Part shown: piece by piece, positions 18,031-26,379 of the stretch
Layout of the letters: each line of letters opens with the position of its first letter
Numbering within the stretch: position 1 is the first letter of the stretch
Source of the DNA: an uncultured Acinetobacter sp.
GTDB lineage: Bacteria > Pseudomonadota > Gammaproteobacteria > Pseudomonadales > Moraxellaceae
Direction: 5' to 3'
Length of the DNA: 46,485 bases
Assembly: GCA_947627655.1 (NCBI GenBank)
Contig: CANQWW010000004.1
Coordinates: 1-46,485, forward strand
Program-made: the position numbers and the translations under genes
Notes under the pieces: model-generated
What the model saw: only the letters and a program-made list of their open reading frames with translations
The model's database searches: none
What the model was told of the DNA's origin: nothing

Positions 18031-19395
18031 ATGTTTAAAGCAGAAAAAGTTCTTTGGGGTGAAGGTTTATTTTTAAGACCTCAGCATTTTCAGTTACAGG
18101 ATGCCTATCATGAACAACGTCTGAATCATATGATGCAGGCCGCGTTCCCTTTTTCTTATGGGATTCAGTCGCTTGAATTTGATGAAACCCAGTTGAGCAT
18201 GAATATTCTGGCCCTGAGCCGAATTGAAATGGTTTGGCAAGATGGAGAAATTTATCGTGCACCTGCACAGGATTTATTACCTGAACCCGTGCAATTAGAT
18301 ACGCTTCATCTGCGTACAGAAATGTCGATCTATCTGGCTTTACCTATGGTTCAGGCCAGTAAGCAGAACCTGAATCAAGAAGCCAGCGCACAATCTAGCC
18401 GCTATCACTCGCATTTAAGCTCAACCCATGATCTATTTACCAATGCGGCCACGGCTGAGATTACCTTGTTACGCCGTCGTGCAGAATTTAAGGTATTTGA
18501 GGTAGATCAGGAACCAGAACATGCACTTGATGGATATTTTTATCTGCCAATTGGTAAAATAAAACGCCAAACGTCGGGTAGTTTTGAGCTGGACCATAAG
18601 TTTATTGCACCGCTTTTACATATCAAGTCATCCGACAACCTGCTGAATAATTTAAAACGCACCTTAAATATTATCCGGGCCAAGATTAAAACTATTCAAA
18701 ACAACAACCGGGAAAATGAACAGAAACTGATTGAGTTTCGTTCTGGAGATATCGTGTCTTTTTGGCTGGTGAATGTCTTGAATACAGCATATGCGACTTT
18801 GAATCATATTCTGCAATATCCCCGTATTCATCCGGAACGACTATATTCAGAATACTTACGACTGACGGGCGCCTTACTGACCTTCTCTACCGCCTATGAG
18901 GTCGATCATTTACCGCAATATCAGCACCATCATTTACAGGAAAGTTTTGGTCAATTGGATGTGATTTTACGTGAATTGCTCGATACGATTATTTCCAATC
19001 GCTATATCAGTATTGCCCTAAAAGAGACCCGGCCTTCTTACTGGGTAGGTAGTCTGGAAACTGACAAGATTTCCCGAGACACGCGGCTGTATCTCGCGGT
19101 ATCAAGCAGTGTCATGCCGGCACATGACCTGATTGCCTATGTCCCAATCCGCTTTAAGGTGGGAAGTACCATTGATGTGGAGCAACGAGTGATTGCAGCG
19201 CTGCCTGCTGTCCCAGTCCAGCACCTCATTCAGGTTCCGACTGCAATTCCAGTACGTTCAGGCGTGAGCTATTTTGAAATTGAACCGCATAATGACTTAT
19301 ATCAGCGCATGATCGAGTCGGAGACGATCTGTGTCTATATCCCGAGTGGATTTCAGGATATTTCAATTGAATTGATTGCTGTGGTGAATGGATAA
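18031..19395 (+). CDS. tssK: TssK, T6SS baseplate-membrane connector
   Basis: This 454-aa protein begins VLWGEGLFLRPQHFQLQD, the signature of the TssK/ImpJ family, and runs full length without interruption. TssK trimers attach the baseplate wedges to TssL and TssM; the family is related to phage receptor-binding proteins. It lies 6 nt downstream of tssA and 6 nt upstream of tssL, indicating one transcript and coupled translation. Confidence 0.96.
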   Translation: MFKAEKVLWGEGLFLRPQHFQLQDAYHEQRLNHMMQAAFPFSYGIQSLEFDETQLSMNILALSRIEMVWQDGEIYRAPAQDLLPEPVQLDTLHLRTEMSIYLALPMVQASKQNLNQEASAQSSRYHSHLSSTHDLFTNAATAEITLLRRRAEFKVFEVDQEPEHALDGYFYLPIGKIKRQTSGSFELDHKFIAPLLHIKSSDNLLNNLKRTLNIIRAKIKTIQNNNRENEQKLIEFRSGDIVSFWLVNVLNTAYATLNHILQYPRIHPERLYSEYLRLTGALLTFSTAYEVDHLPQYQHHHLQESFGQLDVILRELLDTIISNRYISIALKETRPSYWVGSLETDKISRDTRLYLAVSSSVMPAHDLIAYVPIRFKVGSTIDVEQRVIAALPAVPVQHLIQVPTAIPVRSGVSYFEIEPHNDLYQRMIESETICVYIPSGFQDISIELIAVVNG

Positions 19396-19401
19396 AAAAG
19401 A

Positions 19402-20211
19402 ATGAATAGTATAAACAATGCACCCTCGCTATTTGATGATGGACAAATTGGCACAGGTTTTACGGCCAGTTCAAATACCGATACTCATAAAATTGCAGCA
19501 ACGACCAGCCTGGTTGATCTTCTGCACGATGGATTTTATGTCGTGTTTCTGATTCGTAATCAGTATGTGCCATCTCATCCAGAATCCTTCCGCCAGGAAG
19601 TCCTGGACATGCTATCGCGGTTTGAAAATCAGGCGAGAAAATTACAGTTTTCTGCTGAAGATATGAATGATGCAAAATATGCCTATTGTGCATTATTAGA
19701 CGAAACCATTGTAACCCAGCAAGATGTACGATTTTTTGACCTGCAAAACTTCTGGATGATGAGCCCACTACAATTAAGTTTATTTGGTTCACAGCTGGCA
19801 GGTTATCGCTTTTTTGAACATCTAGAAGAAATCCGAAATAAGGACAAAGAACGTCTCGCCGTCCTTGAAGTTTATCACTACTGCCTATTATTAGGTTTTC
19901 ATGGTAAATACCGGATTGAATCGATGAGTCAACTGAACAGCCTGATTAGTCGTGTCGGGGAGCAAATTGATTATCTCAAAGGGAAAAAAGCCTTTTCACC
20001 TTTTGCGGCAATTCCAGATCAGATCAGACATATGATTCACCGTGAATTGCCATTTTTTTGGATTTTAATTTTCTGGCTGTTATTCGCATTGGCCAGTTTT
20101 TTTGGTCTGCACTATATATTGTCCAAAGACCGGAATACAGCATTTTCCCAGTATCAGAATGTGATTAGTGTTCCTGTAGAACAGGCCTATATCACGATTC
20201 ATTTACCCTAA
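19402..20211 (+). CDS. tssL: TssL, DotU-like inner-membrane T6SS protein
   Basis: This 269-aa protein has a cytoplasmic DotU/IcmH domain (about residues 30-210, with DAKYAYCALLDETIV and FFEHLEEIRN) and one C-terminal transmembrane helix FFWILIFWLLFALASFFGL near 225-245. A short periplasmic tail follows. It has no C-terminal peptidoglycan-binding extension, so anchoring may depend on TagN or TagX-linked factors. It binds TssM and TssK. Confidence 0.95.
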   Translation: MNSINNAPSLFDDGQIGTGFTASSNTDTHKIAATTSLVDLLHDGFYVVFLIRNQYVPSHPESFRQEVLDMLSRFENQARKLQFSAEDMNDAKYAYCALLDETIVTQQDVRFFDLQNFWMMSPLQLSLFGSQLAGYRFFEHLEEIRNKDKERLAVLEVYHYCLLLGFHGKYRIESMSQLNSLISRVGEQIDYLKGKKAFSPFAAIPDQIRHMIHRELPFFWILIFWLLFALASFFGLHYILSKDRNTAFSQYQNVISVPVEQAYITIHLP

Positions 20212-20225
20212 ATATTACATTTGCC

Positions 20226-20855
20226 ATGAGCTACGAAAACAATAAATACATTAGCATCTTGCAATCAGTTAAACCTGATACCCACTCTGCGCAGTTTTAT
20301 CTGCTGAGTGGATTTATACTTGGGGTGCTTTCTGTCGTTTTAATCTTACTCGGGTATTCCTATTACCAGCATCATAAAGGACAACCTACTGTACACGTAT
20401 TAGAAAAAAGCCATCACATTGAAGGACTCAGTGCAAATGAACCAGCTATGCATTTAGCTGGTACGCCGTCGGATCAAGAAAATAGAAATAATCCGGAAGA
20501 TGGCTTTGATCAAAATATTGAAAACATGTTTAAAGTGACCAAACCGGCGAAGATACTTGAATCCGAGAAGCGCACTTCACCTTTTGATTTAACATTTGAT
20601 ACTCAAAAAAATCAGGCTCCGGTCCCATTACATGACTCTAGCAAACTGGTTAAATCTAAAAATCAGATAATCTCTTCATCCGCTGAGGTATCCAGCCAAA
20701 CTCAAAAAAACGAAAAAAAATCTGTAAATATAAACATAGTCAATCAACCCATAGCACCTATAGCACAACCGGTAGAGCCTAAACCAGTAAATACATCATC
20801 TGAACAGCTTCTACCAGAGCCTCCGCAAGAAAGTCTTGGAACAGTGCAGACATAA
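20226..20855 (+). CDS. T6SS-cluster bitopic membrane protein with disordered tail
   Basis: This 209-aa protein has one transmembrane helix (about residues 24-46, FYLLSGFILGVLSVVLILLGYSYY) and then a long Pro/Ser/Gln/Lys-rich region with no visible fold. I recognise no domain. It sits 14 nt after tssL and 3 nt before tagX, so it is translated with both. It is probably another Acinetobacter-specific T6SS accessory gene. A role spacing or recruiting TagX to the membrane complex is inference from position alone. Length and frame look intact. Confidence 0.85.
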   Translation: MSYENNKYISILQSVKPDTHSAQFYLLSGFILGVLSVVLILLGYSYYQHHKGQPTVHVLEKSHHIEGLSANEPAMHLAGTPSDQENRNNPEDGFDQNIENMFKVTKPAKILESEKRTSPFDLTFDTQKNQAPVPLHDSSKLVKSKNQIISSSAEVSSQTQKNEKKSVNINIVNQPIAPIAQPVEPKPVNTSSEQLLPEPPQESLGTVQT

Positions 20856-20858
20856 AAA

Positions 20859-21812
20859 ATGATTTATCTCATTTTATCTAGTTTTGTGCTATTGAGCATC
20901 AGCATGGTGCTACTGGTTTCTTATGAGTTAAGAAGCCGAATAATTAGTTTGCTTACGCAAATTTTGCCTTATAGCAAAAATCGAATGCTGATGGCTAAAC
21001 AATTGGCTGGGGAATTTAATCAGGCCGCTTCAGCAGAAAAAATCCAGTCACATTGGCATATTCAACAATGGTGGATTCTTATTGCCGCTTTGGTACTATT
21101 TATGAGTATCATGATTTTTACTTTCACCCGCCCCATTACTGCCAGTAGTTTTGAAGCCGATTATTTACGTGAAGTTGATCCGCAGATTTATACCTTACTG
21201 GATGGCCAAGTGTTAGCGCCACCGCCAGAAGTGAATGAAGATTTAATTAAAGCTGCCATGCGGGATGAAGCAATTCACTATGCCAATGTTATTTCTGCAC
21301 AAGCAGTAAATCCCTTACCTGCTGAAAAACTATATTTTCCTGACAGCCACAGTCATAGCGATATCAGTAGCGCAGACCGCAAATGGGATAAGATTAATCC
21401 GCGCTATAAACAGCGTTTGCTGATGGTATTCAAGATTATGCGTGAACAGCATGGTTATGAGCTGGTGCTGTTAGAAGGCTATCGCAGTCCAGAACGTCAA
21501 AATTCACTTTCTGCTAATCCCAATACCACGCGAGCCAAAGGCTATCAAAGTTATCATCAGTTTGGTCTTGCTGCAGATGTTGCTTTTAAACGTAACGGTA
21601 AAATCGTGATTAGCGAACGTGATCCATGGGCAATGCGCGGTTATGAACTCTATGGCCAGGTCGCAGAATCAGTAGGACTGACTTGGGGCGGTCGCTGGAA
21701 ATCCATTAAAGATTATGGACATACAGAATATCGTATGCCAGGTCTGAAAAAAACTGCTGAAGTGGCAAATCAATTGATTCATGAAGCTCAGTTACAGGCC
21801 GCTGCATACTGA
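20859..21812 (+). CDS. tagX: TagX, membrane-anchored peptidoglycan endopeptidase of the T6SS
   Basis: This 317-aa protein has two hydrophobic segments (about residues 1-28 and 70-92) and a C-terminal M15/VanY-like metallopeptidase domain. The zinc motif is visible: LLEGYRSPERQ, then YHQFGLAAD (H-x6-D, near residues 232-239), and YGHTEYR (third His near 288). TagX in Acinetobacter is reported to be an L,D-endopeptidase that opens peptidoglycan for T6SS assembly. It ends the plus-strand operon and converges on a hydrolase gene 22 nt away; no clear terminator lies between them. Confidence 0.93.
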   Translation: MIYLILSSFVLLSISMVLLVSYELRSRIISLLTQILPYSKNRMLMAKQLAGEFNQAASAEKIQSHWHIQQWWILIAALVLFMSIMIFTFTRPITASSFEADYLREVDPQIYTLLDGQVLAPPPEVNEDLIKAAMRDEAIHYANVISAQAVNPLPAEKLYFPDSHSHSDISSADRKWDKINPRYKQRLLMVFKIMREQHGYELVLLEGYRSPERQNSLSANPNTTRAKGYQSYHQFGLAADVAFKRNGKIVISERDPWAMRGYELYGQVAESVGLTWGGRWKSIKDYGHTEYRMPGLKKTAEVANQLIHEAQLQAAAY

Positions 21813-21834
21813 CCTTTGTGGCCACCAGATTTTA

Positions 21835-22602
21835 CTATTGGGCATCAAGAAAGGCTTGCATCTGTTCCAGCACTTGGGCTGGTTGTTCACCATGCAACCA
21901 ATGCCCTGAATTTTCAATTTGTTCAATTTTTGCATGCGGAAATTGATGTTCAATAGCAGCAAAGTGCTCTGGTTTTGAAATATAGAAAGAATTGCTGCCT
22001 TTTAAGAAAAGCGTTGGTGTAGCCACGGGTGCAATATCATTCCAATACAGGATATCTGGATAATGTTTATATAAGGCCTGAACATTGAACAGCCACTGCC
22101 CTTTATTAAAGGATTTTAGTAAAAATTGAATCACCATTTCTTCATTTAAATATTCACGCATAATTTTGGCAGCTTCTGCGCGCGAGCTAATATTTGCCTG
22201 CTCTACAGCAAATAGTGCTTCAAAAATTTCTGCATGATGATTTTCGTGATATTGAATTGGCGTTATATCCAGAACTACAAGTTGTTCTACCCGATCACGT
22301 GCCATATCTGCCAATTGCATAGCAACTTTACCCCCCATAGAATGCCCCACCACAACAAATTTTGTGATGTTTAGACGGTCTAATGTCTCAAGTACATCTT
22401 GTGGCATCGAATCATAATCATGTTTATCCGCATGTTCAGATAAGCCATGATTGCGCAGATCTATTTGAATAACTGTTCGATGATTTGCAAAATGTCGGGT
22501 CAGCATACCTAAATTGCTCAAGCTGCCGAATAATCCATGAATAAAAATCATCGGGGTTAAGGTCGAATTATCGTGAGGCGTAATTTGATAGTTGAGGATC
22601 AT
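21835..22602 (-). CDS. Alpha/beta hydrolase, YbfF-like esterase
   Basis: This 255-aa alpha/beta-fold hydrolase has an oxyanion-region motif IFIHGLFGS at residues 19-27, a nucleophile elbow VVGHSMGG with Ser88, and a late NSGHWLHGE segment providing the catalytic His. This pattern fits the E. coli YbfF esterase group, which acts on short acyl esters. The natural substrate is unknown. It is a cytosolic single gene convergent with the T6SS operon, and I see no sign that it belongs to T6SS. Confidence 0.85.
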   Translation of the reverse strand: MILNYQITPHDNSTLTPMIFIHGLFGSLSNLGMLTRHFANHRTVIQIDLRNHGLSEHADKHDYDSMPQDVLETLDRLNITKFVVVGHSMGGKVAMQLADMARDRVEQLVVLDITPIQYHENHHAEIFEALFAVEQANISSRAEAAKIMREYLNEEMVIQFLLKSFNKGQWLFNVQALYKHYPDILYWNDIAPVATPTLFLKGSNSFYISKPEHFAAIEHQFPHAKIEQIENSGHWLHGEQPAQVLEQMQAFLDAQ

Positions 22603-22690
22603 TTTTGAGAATTCCGTGATTTCTTTGTTTAGTTGATGATATTGGAATTTTATTGGGAATTAATCAATTGCCAATTTTTAAAATTATAAT

Positions 22691-22707
22691 TTTGCTTAGG
22701 CTATTTT
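22691..22707 (+). repeat. CTTAGGCTATTT-type repeat, copy 1
   Basis: TTTGCTTAGGCTATTTT. It is identical over 17 bases to copy 4, 2.3 kb away, and 32 nt from the start of copy 2. Confidence 0.75.
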
Positions 22708-22722
22708 ATTAGGATATATCTA

Positions 22723-22738
22723 TTTGCTTAGGCTATTT
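22723..22738 (+). repeat. CTTAGGCTATTT-type repeat, copy 2
   Basis: TTTGCTTAGGCTATTT in direct orientation. The 32-nt period from copy 1 is about three helical turns, so both copies would face the same side of the DNA. Confidence 0.75.
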
Positions 22739-23124
22739 GTCAAGAGTATTTACAGTCAGGTGCTATCAAGTCACTAAACTCATGAAAAAATGAGGAATAA
22801 ATTTAAGAAGATAAATAAATGGATTAGCTGTCTTTTTATACAATTATATTTATGAAATAGAAATACTTAGGCCACTGTTGTCCCACAATTTTAACTAGGT
22901 TCGTATAAATCAATAAAAAAACGAAATATTAACTTAACTATATGGAATTTATTCATCTTTATAGTTAATCATTATACAGCCTCATCTTTTCTTTAAAAGT
23001 TTGAATGGGCTTGTGCAGGCAAAATCCTACTTTGGAAAGCCCCAGCAGTGCAAGGATGGGTAATGCGTGGCATCCCTGCCACATGTATGGTAGCTTCAAC
23101 TGAATCACTTTAACTAGGGAGTGA

Positions 23125-23139
23125 TACTTAGGCTATTTT
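23125..23139 (+). repeat. CTTAGGCTATTT-type repeat, copy 3
   Basis: TACTTAGGCTATTTT. It is preceded by TTTAACTAGG, a second short motif also found at about 22890 near a partial copy (TACTTAGGCC, 22864-22873). Confidence 0.7.
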
Positions 23140-23303
23140 GATTAAGTGAAGTATGAAATTCCTTCTACATTTAAATCTTTAGTTATTTTAATCAGTGATA
23201 GATTTTTTATTACTATATTCCCGGTAAAATTTCTACAAATCGCTTTTTTTATTTAGTTTTGATTCATATTTCAAAGTGAAAAATATCAGAGATTAAATGA
23301 TAT

Positions 23304-23708
23304 CTAGGGCTTTGTTTTTTCTGACTCAGCAAATTCCTCTGCCCTACTCTGACAAAATGTACTTATGGACATACCGGAACTATGCATACTCTGATTTTGA
23401 CGTTCCAGATAATTCTGTGCAATCGTCATCATCATCGCTGCCATATTTAATTGGTTATTGTCCCGGGAAGCTTGCAAAATATTCTGATAGGCTTGAATAC
23501 GGTTACAAAGTGCTTGACGTTCGTTGCTAAGACTAGGCTTGGTCTGCTCTATATGTGGTTCATCCAGAATAACTTTAGTCTCATTTACTCTAGCTGTTTG
23601 CTCAGTAATATACTGATCATATTGCTCTTGAGTCATAGTCTGAGCGACGGCGTAATTCATCACGAGTACACCGTTGACTGCAAGCAAAATAGCAAAAGCT
23701 AGCCTCAT
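23304..23708 (-). CDS. Small secreted protein of unknown function
   Basis: This 134-aa protein has a signal peptide (LAFAILLAVNGVLVMNYAVAQ), then a Gln/Glu/Asn-rich helical body. Two cysteines (in ALCNRIQAYQN and STFCQSRAEE) flank a helical stretch and could form a disulphide in the periplasm. I recognise no family. Its ATG overlaps the TGA of the upstream 122-aa gene (ATGA), so the two are translated together. The partner is cytosolic, so the pair may act across the inner membrane. Confidence 0.8.
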   Translation of the reverse strand: MRLAFAILLAVNGVLVMNYAVAQTMTQEQYDQYITEQTARVNETKVILDEPHIEQTKPSLSNERQALCNRIQAYQNILQASRDNNQLNMAAMMMTIAQNYLERQNQSMHSSGMSISTFCQSRAEEFAESEKTKP

Positions 23709-24073
23709 TCCTGCCCTTCTTTCCAGACATCTTCATAATCATCTGCATCGATCATAAAGCGAAAGCCTTGCTCCAGTGCCAGATAAGGAAGAACTTCCGG
23801 AGCAATATCCTGCAACTCACGTACAGGTAGGATTTCAAAGTCAGCATCGCTGGATACGTCTTCACCACCATAGATATACCAACTGACTTTGGTCGCTGTA
23901 TCCGCTGCTTTACGAATACCCACAATCGGGTCCTGATTCAGGGTGTGCACGGCCACTGCAATAACATCATCCCCACTCACCTCTACATATGCAGAGCCTA
24001 CTTCTTCGCATAACAATTTCTGTTCGGCTATCAGCTCTTGAAGGGGTGAAAGTTTTTGGGTGTTCTTTGACAT
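23705..24073 (-). CDS. Small cytosolic protein, possibly Imm33/DUF2185-like
   Basis: This 122-aa acidic protein has no signal peptide. The C-terminal pattern LALEQGFRFMIDADDYEDVWKE and the central VGIRKAADTATKVSWYIYGGED recall Imm33/DUF2185-type small proteins, some of which are immunity proteins in polymorphic toxin loci. That link is from memory of motif shape and is weak. It is translationally coupled to the 134-aa secreted protein. No toxin-like gene is adjacent, so a housekeeping role is equally possible. Confidence 0.75.
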   Translation of the reverse strand: MSKNTQKLSPLQELIAEQKLLCEEVGSAYVEVSGDDVIAVAVHTLNQDPIVGIRKAADTATKVSWYIYGGEDVSSDADFEILPVRELQDIAPEVLPYLALEQGFRFMIDADDYEDVWKEGQE

Positions 24074-24156
24074 GGTGCCATTTCTCTTCGATTTTATGCG
24101 CCCTAAGTGTAGCTTAATTTTTATAAATCTGAATGGGCTTTTATCATTTGTTGCAT

Positions 24157-24188
24157 GACATCTGTCTATAAGAATCTAGACAGATGTC
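24157..24188. terminator. Strong 11-bp hairpin downstream of the nitroreductase gene
   Basis: GACATCTGTCT and AGACAGATGTC pair perfectly around a 10-nt loop. GGTTTTT follows on the plus strand; no T-run follows on the minus strand. It sits between the nitroreductase stop and the next minus-strand gene, so it probably ends or separates these transcripts, or blocks antisense readthrough. Confidence 0.6.
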
Positions 24189-24207
24189 GGTTTTTCAAAT
24201 GAATAGA

Positions 24208-24810
24208 TTATTTGAATACTTTGAAACGCTCTTCATCCGCAATAAAGTCTTTGCCATTGGCTTCACCTTCAATTGAGCCAAATACCAGTTGAGCACGCAG
24301 TTTCCAGTTGGCCGGAACATCCCATTCTGCATGAACCTGTTCATCAACAATTGGATTGTAATGCTGTAAAGATGCACCTAAGCCTTCTGTATGCAGCGCT
24401 GTCCAGGTTGCAAACTGTGCGATTGCTGTAGAATGCTCTGCCCAGACCGGAAAGTTTTCTGCATAGGATGGGAATTGTTCTTGTAGGCCTTTTACCACAT
24501 TTTGATCTTCAAAAAATAAGATGGTCCCGAAGCCTGCTGCAAAGCTTGCCATTTTCGCAGCTGTCTTTGCGGCACCTACTTCATCTTTGGCATAGCTTTT
24601 TAGTTTATCTGCCACAAAACCCCAAAATTTTTCATGTTGTCCATTGAATAGAATCACTGCGCGAGAGGATTGTGAGTTAAATGAGGATGGACTTTGTTTA
24701 ATGGCATGTTGAATCAAATCAGTTAAAAACTCAGGCGATTGTGTGACATTCTTGCCAATCGCGTAGATTGTACGGCGTTTTGTAATTAAATCTAAAAAAT
24801 GATTCGACAT
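24208..24810 (-). CDS. Nitroreductase-family flavoprotein (Hbn1/YdgI-like)
   Basis: This 200-aa protein is compatible with the small FMN-dependent nitroreductases of the Frm2/Hbn1 type. It has an N-terminal LDLITKRRTIYAIG with the Arg-Arg FMN-phosphate contact pattern, SPSSFNSQSSRAVILF near residues 40-57, and GLGASLQHYNP near 150 where the family binds FMN. It would reduce nitroaromatics or quinones, or manage lipid and oxidative signals; the substrate is unknown. It appears monocistronic. The 327-bp space upstream (24811-25137) holds repeat copy 4 and no gene. Confidence 0.85.
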   Translation of the reverse strand: MSNHFLDLITKRRTIYAIGKNVTQSPEFLTDLIQHAIKQSPSSFNSQSSRAVILFNGQHEKFWGFVADKLKSYAKDEVGAAKTAAKMASFAAGFGTILFFEDQNVVKGLQEQFPSYAENFPVWAEHSTAIAQFATWTALHTEGLGASLQHYNPIVDEQVHAEWDVPANWKLRAQLVFGSIEGEANGKDFIADEERFKVFK

Positions 24811-25054
24811 TATTAAAAATCCTTGGATATATCTTCGAGAAAATTTGAACCTTCATGTAATTTTATTAAGTTTTTCTTACTAAATTAAAAAACTGGACAT
24901 AGATCACGAAAGGCCTGTATACCTTAAGAAAAAATAGCTTGAATTGCTATGTTATTTTATTGATAACCACATATTTTGTATGAATAAACCAGTTTTATCC
25001 CTTGTTTCATTTCAATGCAGCTGTATTTTTCTGGCTAATTCAAGACTATTATTT

Positions 25055-25071
25055 TTTGCTTAGGCTATTTT
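25055..25071 (+). repeat. CTTAGGCTATTT-type repeat, copy 4
   Basis: TTTGCTTAGGCTATTTT, identical to copy 1. It lies in the 327-bp spacer between the nitroreductase gene and the 163-aa gene. Confidence 0.75.
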
Positions 25072-25137
25072 CTAATGGTTAAAAATAATCCCCCATTGTG
25101 GAGGATCATATTAAAGCTTAGATATTGTGTTATTGAG

Positions 25138-25629
25138 TTAGAACTTAGCATTCAGCACAGTGTTAGAAACTTTGTTTTTCCACAAATCACGTAGAACTGG
25201 CAGATAGAACTTCTCACCAACTTCTACCAATTCTGCATCAATCAACCCGTGGATATCATGCATAAATAAATAGTCCAGCTCTACAGTCGATAGCTTCAGG
25301 TGCTTTTTCTGATATTCCTTACGCTTCTGCTGTGCTTGTTTCACCAGTTGATCTGCAAAGGCTTTGTCTTTGAACTGGGTAAGTGCATTTAAACGTAATT
25401 CAATGATCCCCCAGCCTGCCAAGAACATCTGGAAAGTTTCGAAGTCAGAGGTGGTAGATTCCCATGACATTTCTTCCAAATTTTCATTTTCGGGCAATAC
25501 AGGTAACAGCAACTCCATTACACTTGGAAAAATCCTCTTAAAGTTCAGAATAAATTTAACAGGATGCTCACCTGGATAGTCCTTGAATTGCACTTTTTTC
25601 TGAACATCTGTTAAATAAATATCGAGCAT
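25138..25629 (-). CDS. Hypothetical cytosolic protein, 163 aa
   Basis: I do not recognise the family. From the ATG at 25629 (GGA 8 nt upstream) the protein is 163 aa, without signal peptide or membrane segment. The track start at 25704 adds 25 residues encoded by AT-rich leader and has no ribosome-binding site. The body is helical and charged, with a Lys/Gln-rich stretch (KQAQQKRKEYQKKH) and aromatic patches (FQMFLAGWGIIELR). It is a single gene with no operon partners. Confidence 0.75.
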   Translation of the reverse strand: MLDIYLTDVQKKVQFKDYPGEHPVKFILNFKRIFPSVMELLLPVLPENENLEEMSWESTTSDFETFQMFLAGWGIIELRLNALTQFKDKAFADQLVKQAQQKRKEYQKKHLKLSTVELDYLFMHDIHGLIDAELVEVGEKFYLPVLRDLWKNKVSNTVLNAKF

Positions 25630-25948
25630 TGAAATTTTCCGTAGATAAAATATTGAATTACAATAATAAAAATTTTGCCTTGCAAAAATATTGCAAAACA
25701 GCATTTAAAAAAGTTGAATATCCTTATAATTATGACATTTTAATCAATGCCAAGCACGTTTTAAAAAATCCAGTTGTATTTAAATGCGACATATAAAAGT
25801 GAATACAGCGCCGAGTGCCTGCTGGATTGTACTTAAAGTAGTGTTAAACTCCTTTGTCTTCGTAATTGCATCATTAGCAATTGACCCATGTAGAAGATCA
25901 TTTCTGGTTGAGATATTGTTACTTTCTCTAAAATAACAATTCATTTAT

Positions 25949-26077
25949 TTAATTTAGAGTTCCTAGGAAGAGAATACCGTTATCTCGACCTTGATTTTCA
26001 GCTACGGCATAAAGTGATTTACTTTGAGCGTTATAATAAGCTCCCCCTAAATACAATGATAGATATAAGAATCGTGA
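25949..26077 (-). pseudogene. Remnant: C-terminal end of an unidentified protein
   Basis: On the minus strand a frame without stops ends in LYLGGAYYNAQSKSLYAVAE, then NQGRDNGILFLGTLN and TAA. The composition is protein-like, unlike the rest of the spacer, and the frame closes upstream with a stop before any start codon. This looks like the tail of a gene that has lost its 5' part. The whole 25630-26379 spacer is otherwise gene-free. A second possible fragment on the plus strand (about 26174-26263) reads TATEQDHWQFQSTFGVQLSE. Confidence 0.45.
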
Positions 26078-26379
26078 ACAACGTTAATGACTAGACTTTC
26101 AATGCACCCTGCAATAACTTCATCAATTTCCCAGGCAATCTATTCATGGTGCCAAAGGTAGAAAAAAGTTGCCAGCCCCCTCACGGCCACCGAACAGGAC
26201 CACTGGCAGTTTCAATCAACATTCGGTGTGCAATTAAGTGAAGGTTACAATACCAATGCTTAGTACTTTTAAAATAAAAGGATTTCTTTCAATCACCCGA
26301 ACACTTCTAAATATTTTTCACTGGCCTTAATTAATGACCTTATACATGATTTCTGTAAAGAAGAATTTAAATAATCTTC

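Larger units (their letters stand above)
22603..23303. other. 700-bp gene-free spacer with repeats and a GC-richer core
   Basis: No convincing ORF is present; the 77-aa plus-strand track ORF at the right edge is a shadow of the minus-strand gene. The spacer is very AT-rich except for about 23005-23100, which is clearly more GC-rich and holds a GTGGCA-TCCC-TGCCAC hairpin at 23067-23082. Three copies of a CTTAGGCTATTT repeat and two copies of TTTAACTAGG lie around it. It may be a decayed gene or element, or hold a structured RNA. Confidence 0.6.
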
